Assembly (NCBI RefSeq): GCF_023856365.1 | Contig: NC_064536.1 | Location: 35,890,776-35,954,775 of the forward strand | Direction of reading: 5' to 3' | From: Brienomyrus brachyistius | Lineage: Eukaryota > Chordata > Actinopteri > Osteoglossiformes > Mormyridae | Length of the DNA stretch: 64,000 nucleotides | In this document: positions 42,091 to 56,100 of the stretch, one piece after another | How positions within the stretch are numbered: position 1 is the stretch's first letter | Layout of the letters: the number at the start of each line of letters is the position of its first letter | Position numbers and translations under genes: made by a program | The notes under the pieces: model-generated | What the model saw: only the letters and a program-made list of their open reading frames with translations | Told to the model about the DNA's origin: nothing | Databases searched by the model: none

Positions 42091-45000
42091 TTTCAGCTAT
42101 GATCTCTGTTAACCGGTGGGATGCTGTTTCTTCACAGAGACTGGACACGGCGTCCTTCTGGTGTTCACGCCCCTCCTCCAATCCAGGACTAATTAACGTC
42201 ATACTGTCGCAATCCAGTAAAACCTGGTATGTGAAGAGACTATGTAACGTAAACAGGTGCAGAGTGTAGCATAGGTCCTGACCCAACTGACGAGGCCAAA
42301 ATTAAATGTGTGGCGGTGTGGAGAGGCTGCTGGTATGGAGAGAGCGTGAAACCATCATATATCTCACTGTGACATTCTTTACTGGGAGCTGACACAAGCA
42401 ACAGCCACAAAGTAAAATAATAATGAGGATGGGGGGGGGGGGGCTGATAATCCTCTCAATATTGGAACCCCCCTGCCCCTCCCTACCCAAAATGGATCAA
42501 ATTCTGTTCAAGGACACAAAGGACCCGGAGGTGTTGCCGTGGCAATGCCTGGTTCTCTGGGCCAGATGACAGCAAGGGCCAGGATGTGTGCCTCGGTGCT
42601 TTCTAGAGACTGGTTGCCATGCCAACCTCAGGCCTAAGCTGCATGTGACTGTCTGGGTTTGGATGTGGCACTGTGCGACATGCAGGATCCACACAGTGCA
42701 GTGCCTCAGCATAACCCCAGTCCCTAACCTTAACCCCAGGGCTCTGCACTGCCGCCAGAACTGCACCTTACATTCCACTGCCATCATGACTCATAATACC
42801 TGTTTTTCGAGTCACAATACCATATTGGAATAGATGTTTACGTGTTTGATATTAACGTATGTGTAACACTCATAAATAAACAAATAGCTTTGAAATGTTT
42901 TGTTATAAGCCCTTAGCATGTGTATCTGCATCACAGGGTATGCGTGAGTTTGTAGGCCAGTGCTTGTATGTAGTATGTTAGCAGCTACATCAATATGCGC
43001 CTACGTGCATCACATACTTGTCACTGTTTCTGTTTGCTCAGGCATGTGGGACTTTTGAGCATTACATTGCACTGTTAAAGGACCACGTGTTAAGGGGCGA
43101 CCTGTTAGGTAGGTGTCCACTGAGGATTGGGACCCTCAGATGCTTTTGGAGGCTGGGAGGTTACAGAGGGGTCACTGGGGGTCAATGAGGGTGGGACCCT
43201 TTAATGCGGTTGTTGTCCCTGTCCTCCACAGAGGCTGCCTGTGCTGTACAAATAAAAGGTAAACACCCACAATCACATAAAGGGACGTTTGCTTAGAGAT
43301 AATCACTATGTTTTGCTTTGATTTCAAATGGTTTGATTGTTTTTAGTACAGTTAGTCTGTATCAATAGAATTAAGACAGGAAGAGAAATGCTGCTTTTTA
43401 TTTTGAAATCCATGGTTAGCTTCACGACGGCGTCGTTCAGAGGGACTGACACTGGAGCCAGTCCCAGTGCAGTGTTGATGTGGCCCTGAGATGGGAGAAG
43501 CGTGTCACAGGCATGGAGACAGCCGGCCGTCGCTCGACGCATCGCACTGGGCCTGGTTTCCACACCAGCATTTGTTTTTTTCTTCTTATTTCAATAGTTG
43601 TGAGGAGATTTATAATCTGTACAGTGCAGTGTTACCATGGTGATAACAAACAGGTCACAATACACTAAGTAAGCAAAACTGAGCCTGGATGGCTCTTCAT
43701 TTTCTCCCCTTCATCTCTCTCTGTCCCTATTTTGGATTCCTTTTCCCTGAGGGTTCAGAAATGCTGCCGTTCTGACTACATTTGGTCTAAGTTCACAGTA
43801 CCCCCAGGAAATTCCTGCTGCGAACTGGCTTTGTAGGACAGAGCAGAAAACCGCTTCACTGACGCCCCCAGCAATGAAACCAGGAAGCTGCAAATGAGCA
43901 GTGTAAGGGGAGTGCAGGTGCCAGTTTACCTGCCCCAGTAAGGTGTGGGAGCATGAATAACCTTTGTTTAAAAAGCCATCACATGGCTGGCCCCTCCCCG
44001 CTGCCCCCTCACTGCCATACCTCTCCCCATTGTGTATTTATCCAAAGGCTGTTTTTTTGAGTGGCCTTTCTCAGGTGAAACTGCAAATGTTTTCCCCTGG
44101 TTGAAGTGCAAGGCATAATTTCCTTGTTACACAAACAACTATTCAAAACCATGACCTCTCAATTGCAGTACTGCATACCAGCCACTAGGGGATGCCACAT
44201 CCCACACAAAACACATAACATGCCTATATGCACTATACCATACATTCATAGGTAAATGGCATTATTGAAAAGAATGCGACAGGCATTGGCAAAGGCAGTG
44301 ACACTGTTTTAACACGATTTACTTTATTCATCTTCAACTTGTATAAACAGTTACAAAAAATGGCAGGGTCTTTGTCAGAAGTAACAACAGTGACATTTCA
44401 ATTATCAATGTGTCTGAGCAGAGGGAGAAATTCACAGGTGTGTATGTGTGTGTGTAGGAAAAGGATTTGTTTGTCTGATCCAGCGATCAGTGCTGTGAAT
44501 GTGTGTAGATGTGTGTGTCGGATTAACAGAGAGCAGCATGTTCACTGCCGGTACAGAGACACTACGGTGGGGGTCCCAGCAGGCACACGCCTTCATTTCA
44601 CCTGCATAACGCTGCGGAATGTCAGACACAGCATAGCACAGCGGCCACCCTCCCTTCGACCCCCTGACACGGCCACAAATCCACAGCTTCACAGCGCACA
44701 GCATCGCCTGGACGCAGCTGGAAACCGCGGGACTACGGTAACGACAGAAGGAGCGGAGGGCGACTAGAGGCAGGGTTTACAGAGATCAGACGCCTGCAGC
44801 TCTCTCGCTAAATGCAGAGCTCATTTATAAAATGAGGGCAATCGAGAAAGTGTACTTTACAGATCTTAAAGGGTAGAAGCTTTCAAGCACAGACAGCCGC
44901 TCAAATCATAAGCCTAGAGACCCCTTGAGAGAGCTCACAAAGACCAACAAAACTGAGGTGGGGCATTTCAGATGGGAGTGCCTCTGCGGTGGCAGGCCCA

Positions 45001-45297
45001 GCCCAGGCGTACTCCACAATGCTATGTTCCAGCCCAGACCGCATCTACAGGGTGCTGTGATCTACAGGAAGTATGATGGTGCATTTACCTCGTAGGCGCA
45101 CCAGGTCTCTCACTCTGCGGTGGTGTATTACAGGCCAAGACTGCTCTGCAGTGGTATATCCCTGTCTCAGTGGCCCCACAGTGGTATACTCCTACACTGA
45201 AACCCACCTGGCTACATACCTACCTATATACCCATATATGCCTTCACATATACGTAGCTCTGCCTGCAAAGGGTTATTATATTAAGTGAATATGTAG

Positions 45298-45331
45298 CAA
45301 ACAAACAAACAAACAAACAAATAAATAAATA
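45298..45331 (+). repeat. (CAAA)n / (AAAT)n microsatellite
   Basis: Six CAAA units followed by three AAAT units. Confidence 0.9.
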
Positions 45332-46549
45332 GTAGTTTGGTGCACTGCTGCAAAGGCAGATACCACCACATACTGTACCGACCCCCAAACAATCTGTGGG
45401 CACTTTACAGCTTTCTGAGTGTTTATGACCATGACAGCCTGCCCTCCCAGTGCCCCCAAGCAGCCTTTCAGGTGATGCACTTCCAGTGCTGGGTCCTGTT
45501 TGAATGCTCTGTAATAAGACCTATACCACGTCCCACTGCAGTTTTTGGTATATCCTTCCACCGCTAAGGGGCCCAGACAATCTTATTCCTGCATTCCCAA
45601 GTACTCCTAGCTATTCTCAATGTGGTCGTTAATAAATATATCAGAAGCTCATCATTAGTATACTCAGAATGGCGATAAAGTATAGCAAAAAACTATAACT
45701 GATATTTTAGTACCGAATAATGAAAAAGGCCGCAGCAGAACATATATCAATTTTAGATAAGCATTCCTTTGCATAATATGAAATTACCCAAAACTGGGCA
45801 AGCAGCTCCTACGTTTAAACATAGGCCCGAAATCGATGCGTCGAACTGTCACATGGGTTTGCAAGCACATCTCACATCTACGTTAAATTCAACCCTGATA
45901 GCGCGCCGGCGTGAGGATTCTCTTCAGATCTACACTACTGACTAACATTTACGTAATGTAATGGTTACATCCACACAGACACTTCAAAGTTCCCCTTTCG
46001 AGCACTACATTATGAGTCCTTTAGGTTTTTTTCTTGCTTATAGAAGTTTTACTTACACAAAAATATTCTGAGGGCAGAACAAAAAATGATCTGAGATAAT
46101 CAGATTGTAGTGGAGGGGGGTTCCTCACAACTACAGGAGGCGGGACCAACCAATCAGATGTCTCTAGTGGCTTGTACCCACCCCCTGTACAATCTGATTT
46201 GTTATCTCTCTGAACCAATCATTTTTCTGTCTGCCCTCAGAACATGTTTATCCCATAAGCATTTTTTTCCACATAGAGAATTTGATTATCTGGATCAATA
46301 AACAGTCAGGATATGATGGTCACAGTAATTAGCTGACAATACCATTAAATTCCTGTAAAACAAATATTTCCTTTGGCAATGGTTAATATTTCAACAGTAT
46401 TAGTCCCATATTTCCCATTAGCACTGTAATGTGTCTCAGACCGGAATTACTTCCGTGGACCGTTTGCGACCGTAATCACCTACGTAAGACTACTGGCTGT
46501 CATCCATCAGGCCGCCTGCCAGCAGTCCGTCCTGGAGCATGCTGCCAGT

Positions 46550-46605
46550 CACGTATTGATTAAATTTACATCATTTAGCCGACGCATTTGTCCGAAGCAA
46601 CGTAC
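46550..46605 (+). mobile_element. Fragment of a widespread fish repeat
   Basis: ATCATTTAGCCGACGCATTT followed by GTCCGAAGCAACGTACAAG resembles a core sequence seen in many fish genomes. Only about 55 bp can be recognised. Confidence 0.4.
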
Positions 46606-47094
46606 AAGTGAAGCAAATAGCGCATTAGAAACTCATTTGATTAATGGATAGCAGCTCTGTTACTTTCCTTCTTACGCCGAGAGCACGTCTAATTACTGGG
46701 CTATATTCATCCATATATCCATTCATCCCAATGCTATAAAAAGCACTACATTTGGCAGAAGGAAAACCCTCCAGGGCTGTGGGTTTGACCCTTTCCTTCC
46801 TTGTCCACCTGTGTGACTGAGCGTGATCTCTTGGGCCCTGTAATGGATGGGCAACTTGCGAAGGAGGCCCCAGGTCCGTTTCCCTGTGCCGACTGGGACT
46901 GGCTCCAGTGTCAAACTGGACAGGCACTATGGAAGATGGACTGATGGACAAACATCCTGCTTATAGAACTTTGAACTCCAGACCAGCTTTGCATGGACAT
47001 GTTCTGTTATGTGTTCAATGTCGAACATAAAATGAAATTCACTAGCTTTCATAATATTTGTGTGTGGACTTTGCATGCCGGTGAATGACAGTAT

Positions 47095-47195
47095 ATGTTT
47101 GGACCCTGTGATGGACTGGCATCCCATCCAGGGTGTCCCCCAGCCCCATGCACTTTGCTGCCTGGGACCAGCTCCAGACCCCCTGTGAGGATGGA
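47095..47195 (+). mobile_element. Old SINE-like fragment
   Basis: GACCCTGTGATGGACTGGCA, then CATCCAGGGTGTCCCCCAGC and CCCCCTGTGAGGATGGATG, resembles the fish SINE tail family at 32634-32962 but is more diverged. Confidence 0.4.
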
Positions 47196-48549
47196 TGCAT
47201 AGCTCTTTCCAAAGAATATATTTTCGAGCAGCTCAGCAACGCTGTCCAATGCGGCATTGATTTTCTGCAAGGTCGATGCTGTATTTTCAGGTAGCTTTTC
47301 TACAGCATTCAAATGGGTGCTGACAGTATTTGTAGAAAAAAAATCATACACCAGAATGCACACTCCTCGCAGTGAGTAACTGTACTTGGCAAAGGATGGT
47401 TCGATCTGTATATATTAACGTTAGACTACCTAATAAATAAAAATCATTTAGAATTATGCGCTTCCTAAAAAAAACTGCAGTCGACACAATTTGTCATTTT
47501 GGAGGGTTGCTGGGGTGGTTTTCATATTATTTCAGTTTACATGAACAGAATTTATAAAGTAAATCACATTTATTTTATACTTCAGCTAGTCCACATCATA
47601 ATTATATTTAGTTGTGCTGCATAAGTCATCGGCACTGAACACTTTAACGTGGAGTTATTCAAATCAATTTTAAATTAAATTTCCTTCATGTAAATTCAAC
47701 TTTAATGTATAGATACACACTCCAGCTACACAAACCACCCAAGGCTATAAGAGTGGCCCTAACCGTAACCATGTCAGTCTGCGGTTCTGCTCTAACACCG
47801 AGTCACACCCTGTGATCCTTACAGCTGCTCTGACATTCATCCACCAAACCAGTACCCAGCTGATGTCTCTGCCTAAACTCTGCCTATTCTTCTATTTCAA
47901 CTGGGCCAGTCATTGCGTTCCCTGGACTGAATTTCACCACTGTAAAATTCAACCAGACATGACACTCTGACACAGGCCTTACATGAGAAATTCACCACAG
48001 GGAGCAAGACACTCACTTTCACAGTTAGGCCTAGAACAGCATTTCATCATGACAGCTCAGCCAACCTCGACAGAAATGCCTCAAGTAACAGGTCACTATG
48101 ACAACGAGATCTACAGTCCAGTAAAGACATACAACCATCACGAACATGGGAGCAGTGCATCCGTGTTTGTCCTTCACCCAGTACACTTGACAGAGACAGG
48201 ACCATATGCTGCACCTATTACTGTTCAAATCACAGATGGTGAAACGTGTGAATGAATACTTCTAATTCACGCTAAGCTATGAATTTCTGAATGCTGTCCA
48301 AACCATATTCAGGAGTGACTTACAAACCTTTACACCACAGCTAATGCTGTGGACACTGCACTGGACCACTGCAGACTTGAGTCTGGGACTCACCCACCCT
48401 CATATCAGGCCACACCCACTTTGGTCGCTGGCTCCGCTCACACTAATCTCCATGTATGAAGCTCTGCCATCCAGCCCTGCCAGATGCTGTCATCATCTCC
48501 TCCCATACTGTGTGCCCTGGCCCATCCTGGGCTCTTCTGCTTCTGCCAG

Positions 48550-50198
48550 TTAAACAGTGGTAATTTGATCAACCACGCGAGTACTATCTGCCATCTCCAC
48601 ACACTCGATCTCCTCCCTGTTCTCGGAGGCCTTCTTGCCCTTCCGTTTCTTCTTGGATGGCGGCAGGAAGGTTAGAACCACAGGCAGGATGGCCAAACAG
48701 TGGAAAAGAGTGATGAGTGCTGTGAGGAAGAGGCACCGGAAGAGTGTGCGGGTCAGATTGGACGGCACGGCGGCCAGGGGCAGCAGGGCGGCGCCATAGC
48801 ACAGGTAGGTCTGCAGCAGGGGCACCCCGTGCCGCTCAAGCGCCTGCTGCACCCAGCGTGTGCGTGTGTAGTCCCGGCCCAAGGCGAACGTAGAGACCAG
48901 GGGGCTGCCGGCGTCAATGGCATGGTTCACACCGTGGATCAGGCAGAGGACGGAGACGCAGTCCAGCTCCACCCGCCACAGAGTCATGAAGCCAACCGCC
49001 CCGAAGGCCACCGATGCCACAGTGACTGTGAGCCACACATTTACCAGCGGGTCGGCTGCCAGGAAGGCGGAGAAGAAGAGCAGGAAGAGGGCGGCAATGC
49101 AGGCGTTGTTAAGTGGCGCGCACACGGAGGCAGCATAGCGGTCCATATAGACAAAGGAGGGGTTGAAGATGATGAACTTCACGCGTGAAGTATGCGAGAG
49201 CCGGCGGAGCGTGTCCAGCAAGACCGACATCTCCTCCCTCTTGTTCTCGGTGGTCTTGGCGACGAGGAACATACGCGAGGCGGCTACGTCGGCATCGCCG
49301 TCGCTGCGGCGGGCGAAGATGATGTCGTCGGAGAAGTGCAGGAACTGCGGCTGCTTGAGGAAGCCATGCCGCAGCAGCTCAGTGAAGTTGTGCCGGGGCA
49401 GCGTGGAGCTCAGGTTGAGGCTACGCAGGTAGCCCAGGTAGCTCTCAAACCAGGAGATCCTCTCGAAGCCCTTGGTGTACTCCAGGAGGTCCTCCTGCAC
49501 GCTGGCATTCCAGTACTCGATGGACTCGTAGATGTAGAAACCAATGACCGGGCTGTAGCTGCTGAAGAACCTCTGCTGAGCCCGCGTGTAGGCAATGGTG
49601 CTAGTCTCTGTAGCAACCATGTTGCTGAGGTCAGAGCCCTCGCTAACCTGGAGGTAACCCATGAGAGCAAAGGAGACGTAGACCAGGTAGAAGAGGACCA
49701 CAAAGGGCTTCACATATGTGTTGGTGATCCAGTCGCAGTAGTAGTGCTTCACGAAGGACACCAGCAGATGGCGCTCGTAGGCACGGAGGTCGCTCGGTTC
49801 AGTGGCCTCCTCATTGTATTGCGTGTGCATGAGACAGCGGTACCAGCTGGGCCTCTGCTGCAGCACCTCTGGCCGGGGCACTTTCCGGCAGAAGAGGCTG
49901 TGCTGGTAGTTGTTTTCCAGGTAGCCAGCAAAGACAAGGTTGGCGCCGTAAAAGGTGAGGACATAGAGGTAGCTGAACACGATGGCCACGCAGGTGTTCC
50001 TGCAGAAGAGGCGCACCGCCTCGATGTTGGTGAAGGGGCTGGCCCCGATGCCGAACGTCACCAGGTACATGGCGGTGCTGGCACTGAAGGGCAGCATGGA
50101 GTCTGAGAAGACGGCCGCCGCGCGCTCCTTCACGTGCTGGTCCTCCCTCGTGCGGCGCCACGATGACAGCATTTCGAAGGTGCCCAGCAAGCCGTGAC
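48550..50198 (-). CDS. ptchd1: ptchd1 exon 3: remainder of protein
   Basis: A 1,649-nt terminal exon covering residues 339-887, with acceptor TCCAG|GTCACGG. It holds the remaining helices, [58 protein letters not shown] and the tail [12 protein letters not shown]. The stop is TAA at 48552-48550. Confidence 0.95.
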
Positions 50199-53100
50199 CT
50201 GGAGGGGAAGAGGAGCAGAAGCTGACTGCTAGCTGGAAGACTAGGCTTGCAGGACTGGCCTGTTTTTGGCCTAATTTGGTTTTTGATCCTATGCAAACGC
50301 CAGGGGAAATGTCCCTCGTGTGTTTAGTGTGTGTGTATGTGTGTGTAAGTGTGCATTATTTCCTTTAGTACCATACACTGTGTTTATGCAGGGGGGGGGC
50401 TGGCGTGCTTGCCACAGTGTGCAAGGCTTTACTGGCGGGATTCTCAGAGGGAGTCATGACTCAGCAGAGTCTCCCCACCGACTCACAGGGTGTGTGAATC
50501 ATTGGGGTCCACAGCAGGTCTGAGCGTTACTGTCGTATGAAGAGGTGAGAGAAGTAGAGTGAGTGAGATGAGCACGTCCTCTCAAGATGAGAAAGACGGG
50601 CAGAGAGTGTGAGAGAAGGAGCACCTCCCACTGGGCCTTCCACTGAGTGACTCTCTCAGGCCTCAGGCGGAGCACTTACGGGTCCATCGCGGGGGAGGGG
50701 GGGAACGAACCGCGGAGGCAGAGCCCCCTGGACAATGAGGATTCTGCCCCGAAAACGCCAGGCATACTCCCTGCACCAGCAAATCCCCTGGCTGGTACCA
50801 TTCATACACCAGTGGCTACCTCTGCTTGTACCGTGAAATTTGTAGCAGAAACATCGAATCATCGATGAGGCAAAATAGTAAATGGGACAGGAGGACAAAG
50901 GCCAGAGCGTTGGCCTGTCAGCCAGAGTGATGGAAGGGGCTGCCGGGCGACATTCGTCTCCGTGGCCACCCTCTTCGGGAGCACAGCATAAATTATGGAA
51001 CAAGGAACAGCAGGCAAGCTCTTTGCCTAGACAGAGAGTGGGGCAGGCCTGCTGAGCTTGCAGACAGGCAGGAACATGAGTGTACATGCAGAGTTACGCG
51101 TGCAGTCAGCATCTGTCATTTTGATGCTGTGTACACATGTGTCCTGCTCTGCCGCGGGGGACGGTTGGTCTCCCACGGTTGACCAGGATAAGGGATCCCA
51201 TGAATTATCTCTTAACTGCATGTTCTAGTCAGGCACATTATCCACTTATCTAAGATGGAGCTTCTGGGCCTGACAGTGGCCTTCCTCTCCCTCACACTGC
51301 ACTCACTGACAGGGGCTAAGAGGCCACTAGCACACTGCAGGCGGCTCAACTGGGTCACTGCCATCTTCGGAGCTAAAGGTATTGTGAGGAGGTGAAAGTA
51401 GATTGCATTTCCCCTTTTATATCGCCGCGTCCGCCAACAAGCCACCAAATAGCGTCATCTTTCAGCTCTCATAAGAGTGAGTCTGCCGTGAGTAATACAG
51501 GTGCTGATATATGAGTGTGTGTGTGTTTCTCGGTTTACTGGGAAAATTTCCAATATTAATAGAACGAGTTCCAGGTTTGACCCAGTGGCCCACTTTAGGC
51601 TGCCTGCTAAGGAGAGTTCCTCAGAGTGGGAGGGGGGAGGAAGCAACATGTAGAGGATGTCAACAAGGGAGATGGGGGGTGACCAGAGCGGAGAACATGG
51701 AGTGGCTGGTGGAGAACAAGCGGGCAGAGCTCATGCAGGAGTTTGGGTGGCTGAAAATAACCTGGGCTAGGTGGGTATTTCATTATTACTGCTTCATGTC
51801 TTTGGCCATCTCAACGGAGCTGTGGTTCATTGCAGAAAGTCCGTCCACCAGCAGGGGGCGCACTCACTTCTGGACACACCCCAAGGTGCTTTGCTTTTCC
51901 TAACGAACACTGTGTTTAGTGTGTGATATGGGCTTGGCTCACTGTCCAAAATGAACATGGGACTGTGGGCTTGCTGCCAATATCGCTGTGTGTGGATCAG
52001 AGCTCTGATCCTGGGTGTTGGGCCAGCTGGGGCGTGGGGAGCCGCAGCATGGCCGGGCTCGCTCTCCACCCACGCAGGTGAAAACCTAGCAGGCCGTGAC
52101 ACTTCATCTGCTCCTGCAGGGACCTCTGATCCCATGTCCAGCGCGAGCAGGAAGCCCCAGGGGGCTGGTGCGAGTCGGCCATTCGGTCAGCTGTAGCTCG
52201 TTCAGACTGAAGCACTGGAGAGCTGAGCCCCTGCTTGAGCACTGATTGATGTTGACTGATTGAGCACTGAGCCTATGCCATAAGAAGCCAAGAGACCTGG
52301 GTTCACGTGCTTAAAAGCAGTGGTCCTCGTTAGGTCCCTCTCCAGGAGGGGGGGGCGTGCAGGGAGGCGGTGTGGTGCTCACATTGGTACACAAGTGGGC
52401 GAGTTCCCACGGCACAGACGTCCCACATGAGACATGGACGCAAATAAAGCGAGATCCGTGGCAAAAAATAGCTACAATGGACAGATACTATGGAAGGTGA
52501 CGGTCCTACGGATGGAACGGCCTTGAACAGTGATGGACGCCGTGAATTGGGTGCTACAAGAATATATGCTGCAGTGGGTCCCACAGCATGAGTCATAGTG
52601 GCTCTCTGGAAATGGGGTAATAATTAGGCCAATCGGGCGCCTCGGCCCCTCCCCTCCATGGCCTATCAGCAGCAGGGCAGCAGCTTGCACAGCCATTAGC
52701 GGGCTGATGTCTCAGTAATGGAATTCAGCCATGCAGGGAGGCCTGACGGTGCGGGCGGAGCCGATAAAGGCCCTAATTACAGAGCGGCGCTTTCATCTCG
52801 GGGCCGGCTGCATGAGCATTGTCTCATGGGGGGAGGGGCCACACCATAATTACCACTGTGCTCTTTCACCATGGGAGATGGCGAGAGTTTGGACAAGAGT
52901 TGTAGGACAGCATTCCTACTTGGCCCACCACTGCGGGGGAGGCTGATGCAACTGGAGTGTAGCTCTGTATGCTGTTGGAGTGTAGCTCTATACTCAGTTG
53001 GAGTATAGCTCTATACTCAGTAGGAGTACAGGTCTCTGCTCAAAGTGTAGCTCTACTCACATTTAGGGTGTACTCGCACTAGGCAATCTGTACCATGCCA

Positions 53101-56100
53101 GAGCACGTTTGACCCCAAAAGTCTAGGTTTTTTGACTAGTGTGATTGCTCCATACATGCGCGGACCCACTTGAAGAGGCTGGACCTGAGCACAGTTCAGT
53201 TGGACTCAGACATGACACGCATCTAGTATAATCGTTAACTGTCCCCGAACACAGAACCCAAACGTGACGCCAATGATACTACTGGTACATGCATGCGCAC
53301 ATGTACACTATACATGAAGTGGATCCGGAAGGAACGGATTGGGTAGGCTGTGCAGATCGGGTAGGTTGCTGGAAAACTAGCACGGATGTGGGGGGGAGGG
53401 ACAATTGTGCTACGGCCCAGTACAGGGCAGCAGGGCCCAGTGTGAGCACACCCTTATAGGAGCTGTCACAGAGGTGAAGGTGATTATTAAGGAGACCGAG
53501 GGAGCGATGACAGGACTAAGAGAGCTGGAGAGCAGGCTGGACGTTCCGTGTGGTGCACAGTGATACAAGCTGCTCTTCCTCTCCGGTCCTTCTCTTTCCT
53601 GCTCAGTCTCTGCAGTTTCCCTCCTGCTGTTACTCATCTCCTACTCTCCCTCTGCTTTCCTTCATGTCTCTCCCTCCTGCTGTGCTCCTGTGTCTCCCTT
53701 TCTCTGTCAGTCTTGTCCACGGTGTGATTGCCTGTCTTATCGTGCCCGGCATTCCCCTGTGAGGGGGTGTAATAGCCGCCTTGGATGTGTGTGCTGTGTG
53801 TAGGTGCTGCCCTCTTTCTGTCTTCATGATGCCAGTGCTTTCCTGGGCTTTTGGTTTTCACCATTTGTTGAGTCTTAGTTTGGTTTTGCGATAAAAATGA
53901 GCTAAACTGGAAATGCCTACAAACACTTGGTTTTTGTGTGCAGGTCCGTCTGGCTTCAGTTTGTGGCGTCTGCAATGGTGGAGCACCAGCTCCCTGTTTT
54001 TAGAGGAAATCAATGTCATCACTGATGTCTGCAGCTATAGCTGGTGGCCATTAACTCAGACACAAGAGATACAAGACTGATGGGAGAGGAGTGAAAGTGG
54101 CTGCCTGGGTGAATTAGAGAACATGTCAAAGTGGATGTTTCTCTAGCAGGGTGGATGTGATTGGGGGAGGGTGGATGTGATTGGGGGAGGGTGGATGTGA
54201 TTGGGGGAGGGTGGATGTGATTGGGGAAAGGTGGATGTGATTCGGGGAGGGTGGATGTGATTCGGGGAGGGTGGATGTGATTGGGGGAAGGTGGATGTGA
54301 TTGGGGGAAGGTGGATGTGATTGGGGGAGGGTGGATGCATCCATTTATGCAGCATTAAGGAGACACCGGAGTGCCAGTGTCATGTATCACTACACCAACC
54401 TGATCCTCATTCCTAACTAATAACAATCGACTGGAATTAGAACATGCAAGCAAAAACCCAGGAATGATTTTTCAGAAGATATCTGGTATACAGGTGCTCC
54501 ATGACATACGTTGGAGCTATGTTTTGATGAACCCATCACAGTGCATATCGTCAAATATGGATATGATGTGATAAATAACGACTGGTATATGAATAATAAA
54601 TAATTATGGTAACTAAGGAAATAACGGTAACTGAAAAGTAAATAAATGAATACAAGTTTAAACACAAAAGAAGGATGCGATGTTAAATGGTGTATGAGAT
54701 GTTTATGATAGCAATGGCTAAAGAGGCTGGAAGTGTGGCTGGTGGATGCTGGTATCACTTGGCACCATTACCAAGTATCATACGGTGTATTGCTACCCCA
54801 GGAGTGTGCATGGCTATCACACCACTTTAAAGTCAAAATGTCGTGAGTAAAACCACTGTAACGCGAGAAGCAACTGTACATCCCTACTATAGTGAAAATA
54901 TCACATTTCATGGAGCAGAATCAAGAGGATAATGAGGAAATGATGCTACTACAAGTTAGAGAGTCCAGACTCACCCAGCAGGATGAACGGGATGCCCAGG
55001 AAGGTGGAGTTGTATTTGCCCCCGGTGAGATTGACGATGCCGGCCGAAGTGAGGGTGGCCAGACCCACGGTGACCAAGGCGAGGAGGCCCAGCCAGGGCT
55101 TGGAGCGCACACAGTCTCGCATGGAGCAGCACAGCAGTGCGAGCAGCGCGCACAGTGCTAGGCCACCCAGCAGGGGGCGCCCAGCCACATGGCTGCTTCG
55201 CTGGAAGTCGCGCTGCAGCGAGGAGGAGGTGAAGGGCAGCAGGCCCAGCTCCGGGTGCGCCTCCCGGAAGTGCTCCAGCATGCGGCAGAACTGGCTCTCC
55301 CAGCGCGATGCCACCGCCTCGTTGAGCGGCCCAGCCGCCTGCAGGTAGTATGTGAGCTGCAGGGCGCGGGCGGAGCGCACTGCAGCCCCGTCGCGACCGA
55401 CCCTCTGCACCCCGCCCAGCTGGTGGCCGATGTAGGCCTCGCGGCCGTCGCGCAGCCGAGTGATGGGGTAGCGCAGGGCCGGCGCTGTCCGGTTGGATGC
55501 CCGCCACACCCGCAGCTCCTCCAGCACACGCAGGATGTCGTCCACGATGCAGCTATTGCTGTCATCCAGCAGGCACAGGTGTGCAAAGGTGTAGTTGAAG
55601 CCCAGCATGTCCACCTGGATTCGGGTGATGGCGCTGTGGAGCTGCAACAGACAAGAAAGGATCCATGGAGGGCAGGAGAAGACCAGCGTCAGGTTAGTGG
55701 TACCATCAGAGTGAGTTTCTCATAGCTGTAGTTCCTGTTGAATCTCTGCCCCCCCCCCACCCCCCAGCCGCTGCCGTAGGTGATGAGTAGTTAGATTCCC
55801 TGTCACCTCCCTGCCCCCACTGCAGCAGAAAGCTTATTTTCAAACCACTGTTTATAGCATGAGGTCATTCTGACTCCAGCTCCAAGCTCACAGAGGTGCG
55901 CTCTCGCTCACTCGCTGGTGCTTGTCCAGGGTGCCTCTGCAGCCACATTCTGAGTTTGCCTCTGCCGTATTCGTGGACCTTTTAATTAAATCACGTCACA
56001 CCGCAGAAAATCCCAACTTTTAGTCTTACTGTGGTGTGAAGCTGGGCTAGACCAAGCAGGTGGGAGCTAGACAGTGCTGCAAATGAGTCAGTGTACAGAG

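Larger units (their letters stand above)
40268..48549. other. Intergenic region between adgrg2 and ptchd1
   Basis: No coding gene is seen. It holds a CR1 tail, a fold-back element, small tandem repeats and SINE fragments. A donor-like CACAAAG|GTAAGAG on the minus strand at about 41480 is a candidate 5' noncoding exon end for adgrg2. The ptchd1 3' UTR must start at 48549. A minus-strand AATAAA near 47570 is one possible end. Confidence 0.55.

Noticed and set aside
49192..50106. 304-aa plus-strand open frame
   Set aside because: It is antisense to ptchd1 exon 3; GC-rich coding DNA often leaves the opposite strand open. No domain is visible.
51511..51903. 130-aa plus-strand open frame in ptchd1 intron 2
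   Set aside because: Composition and residues look random and no domain or splice support is seen.
55189..55725. 178-aa plus-strand open frame
   Set aside because: It is antisense to ptchd1 exon 2, a GC-rich shadow frame.
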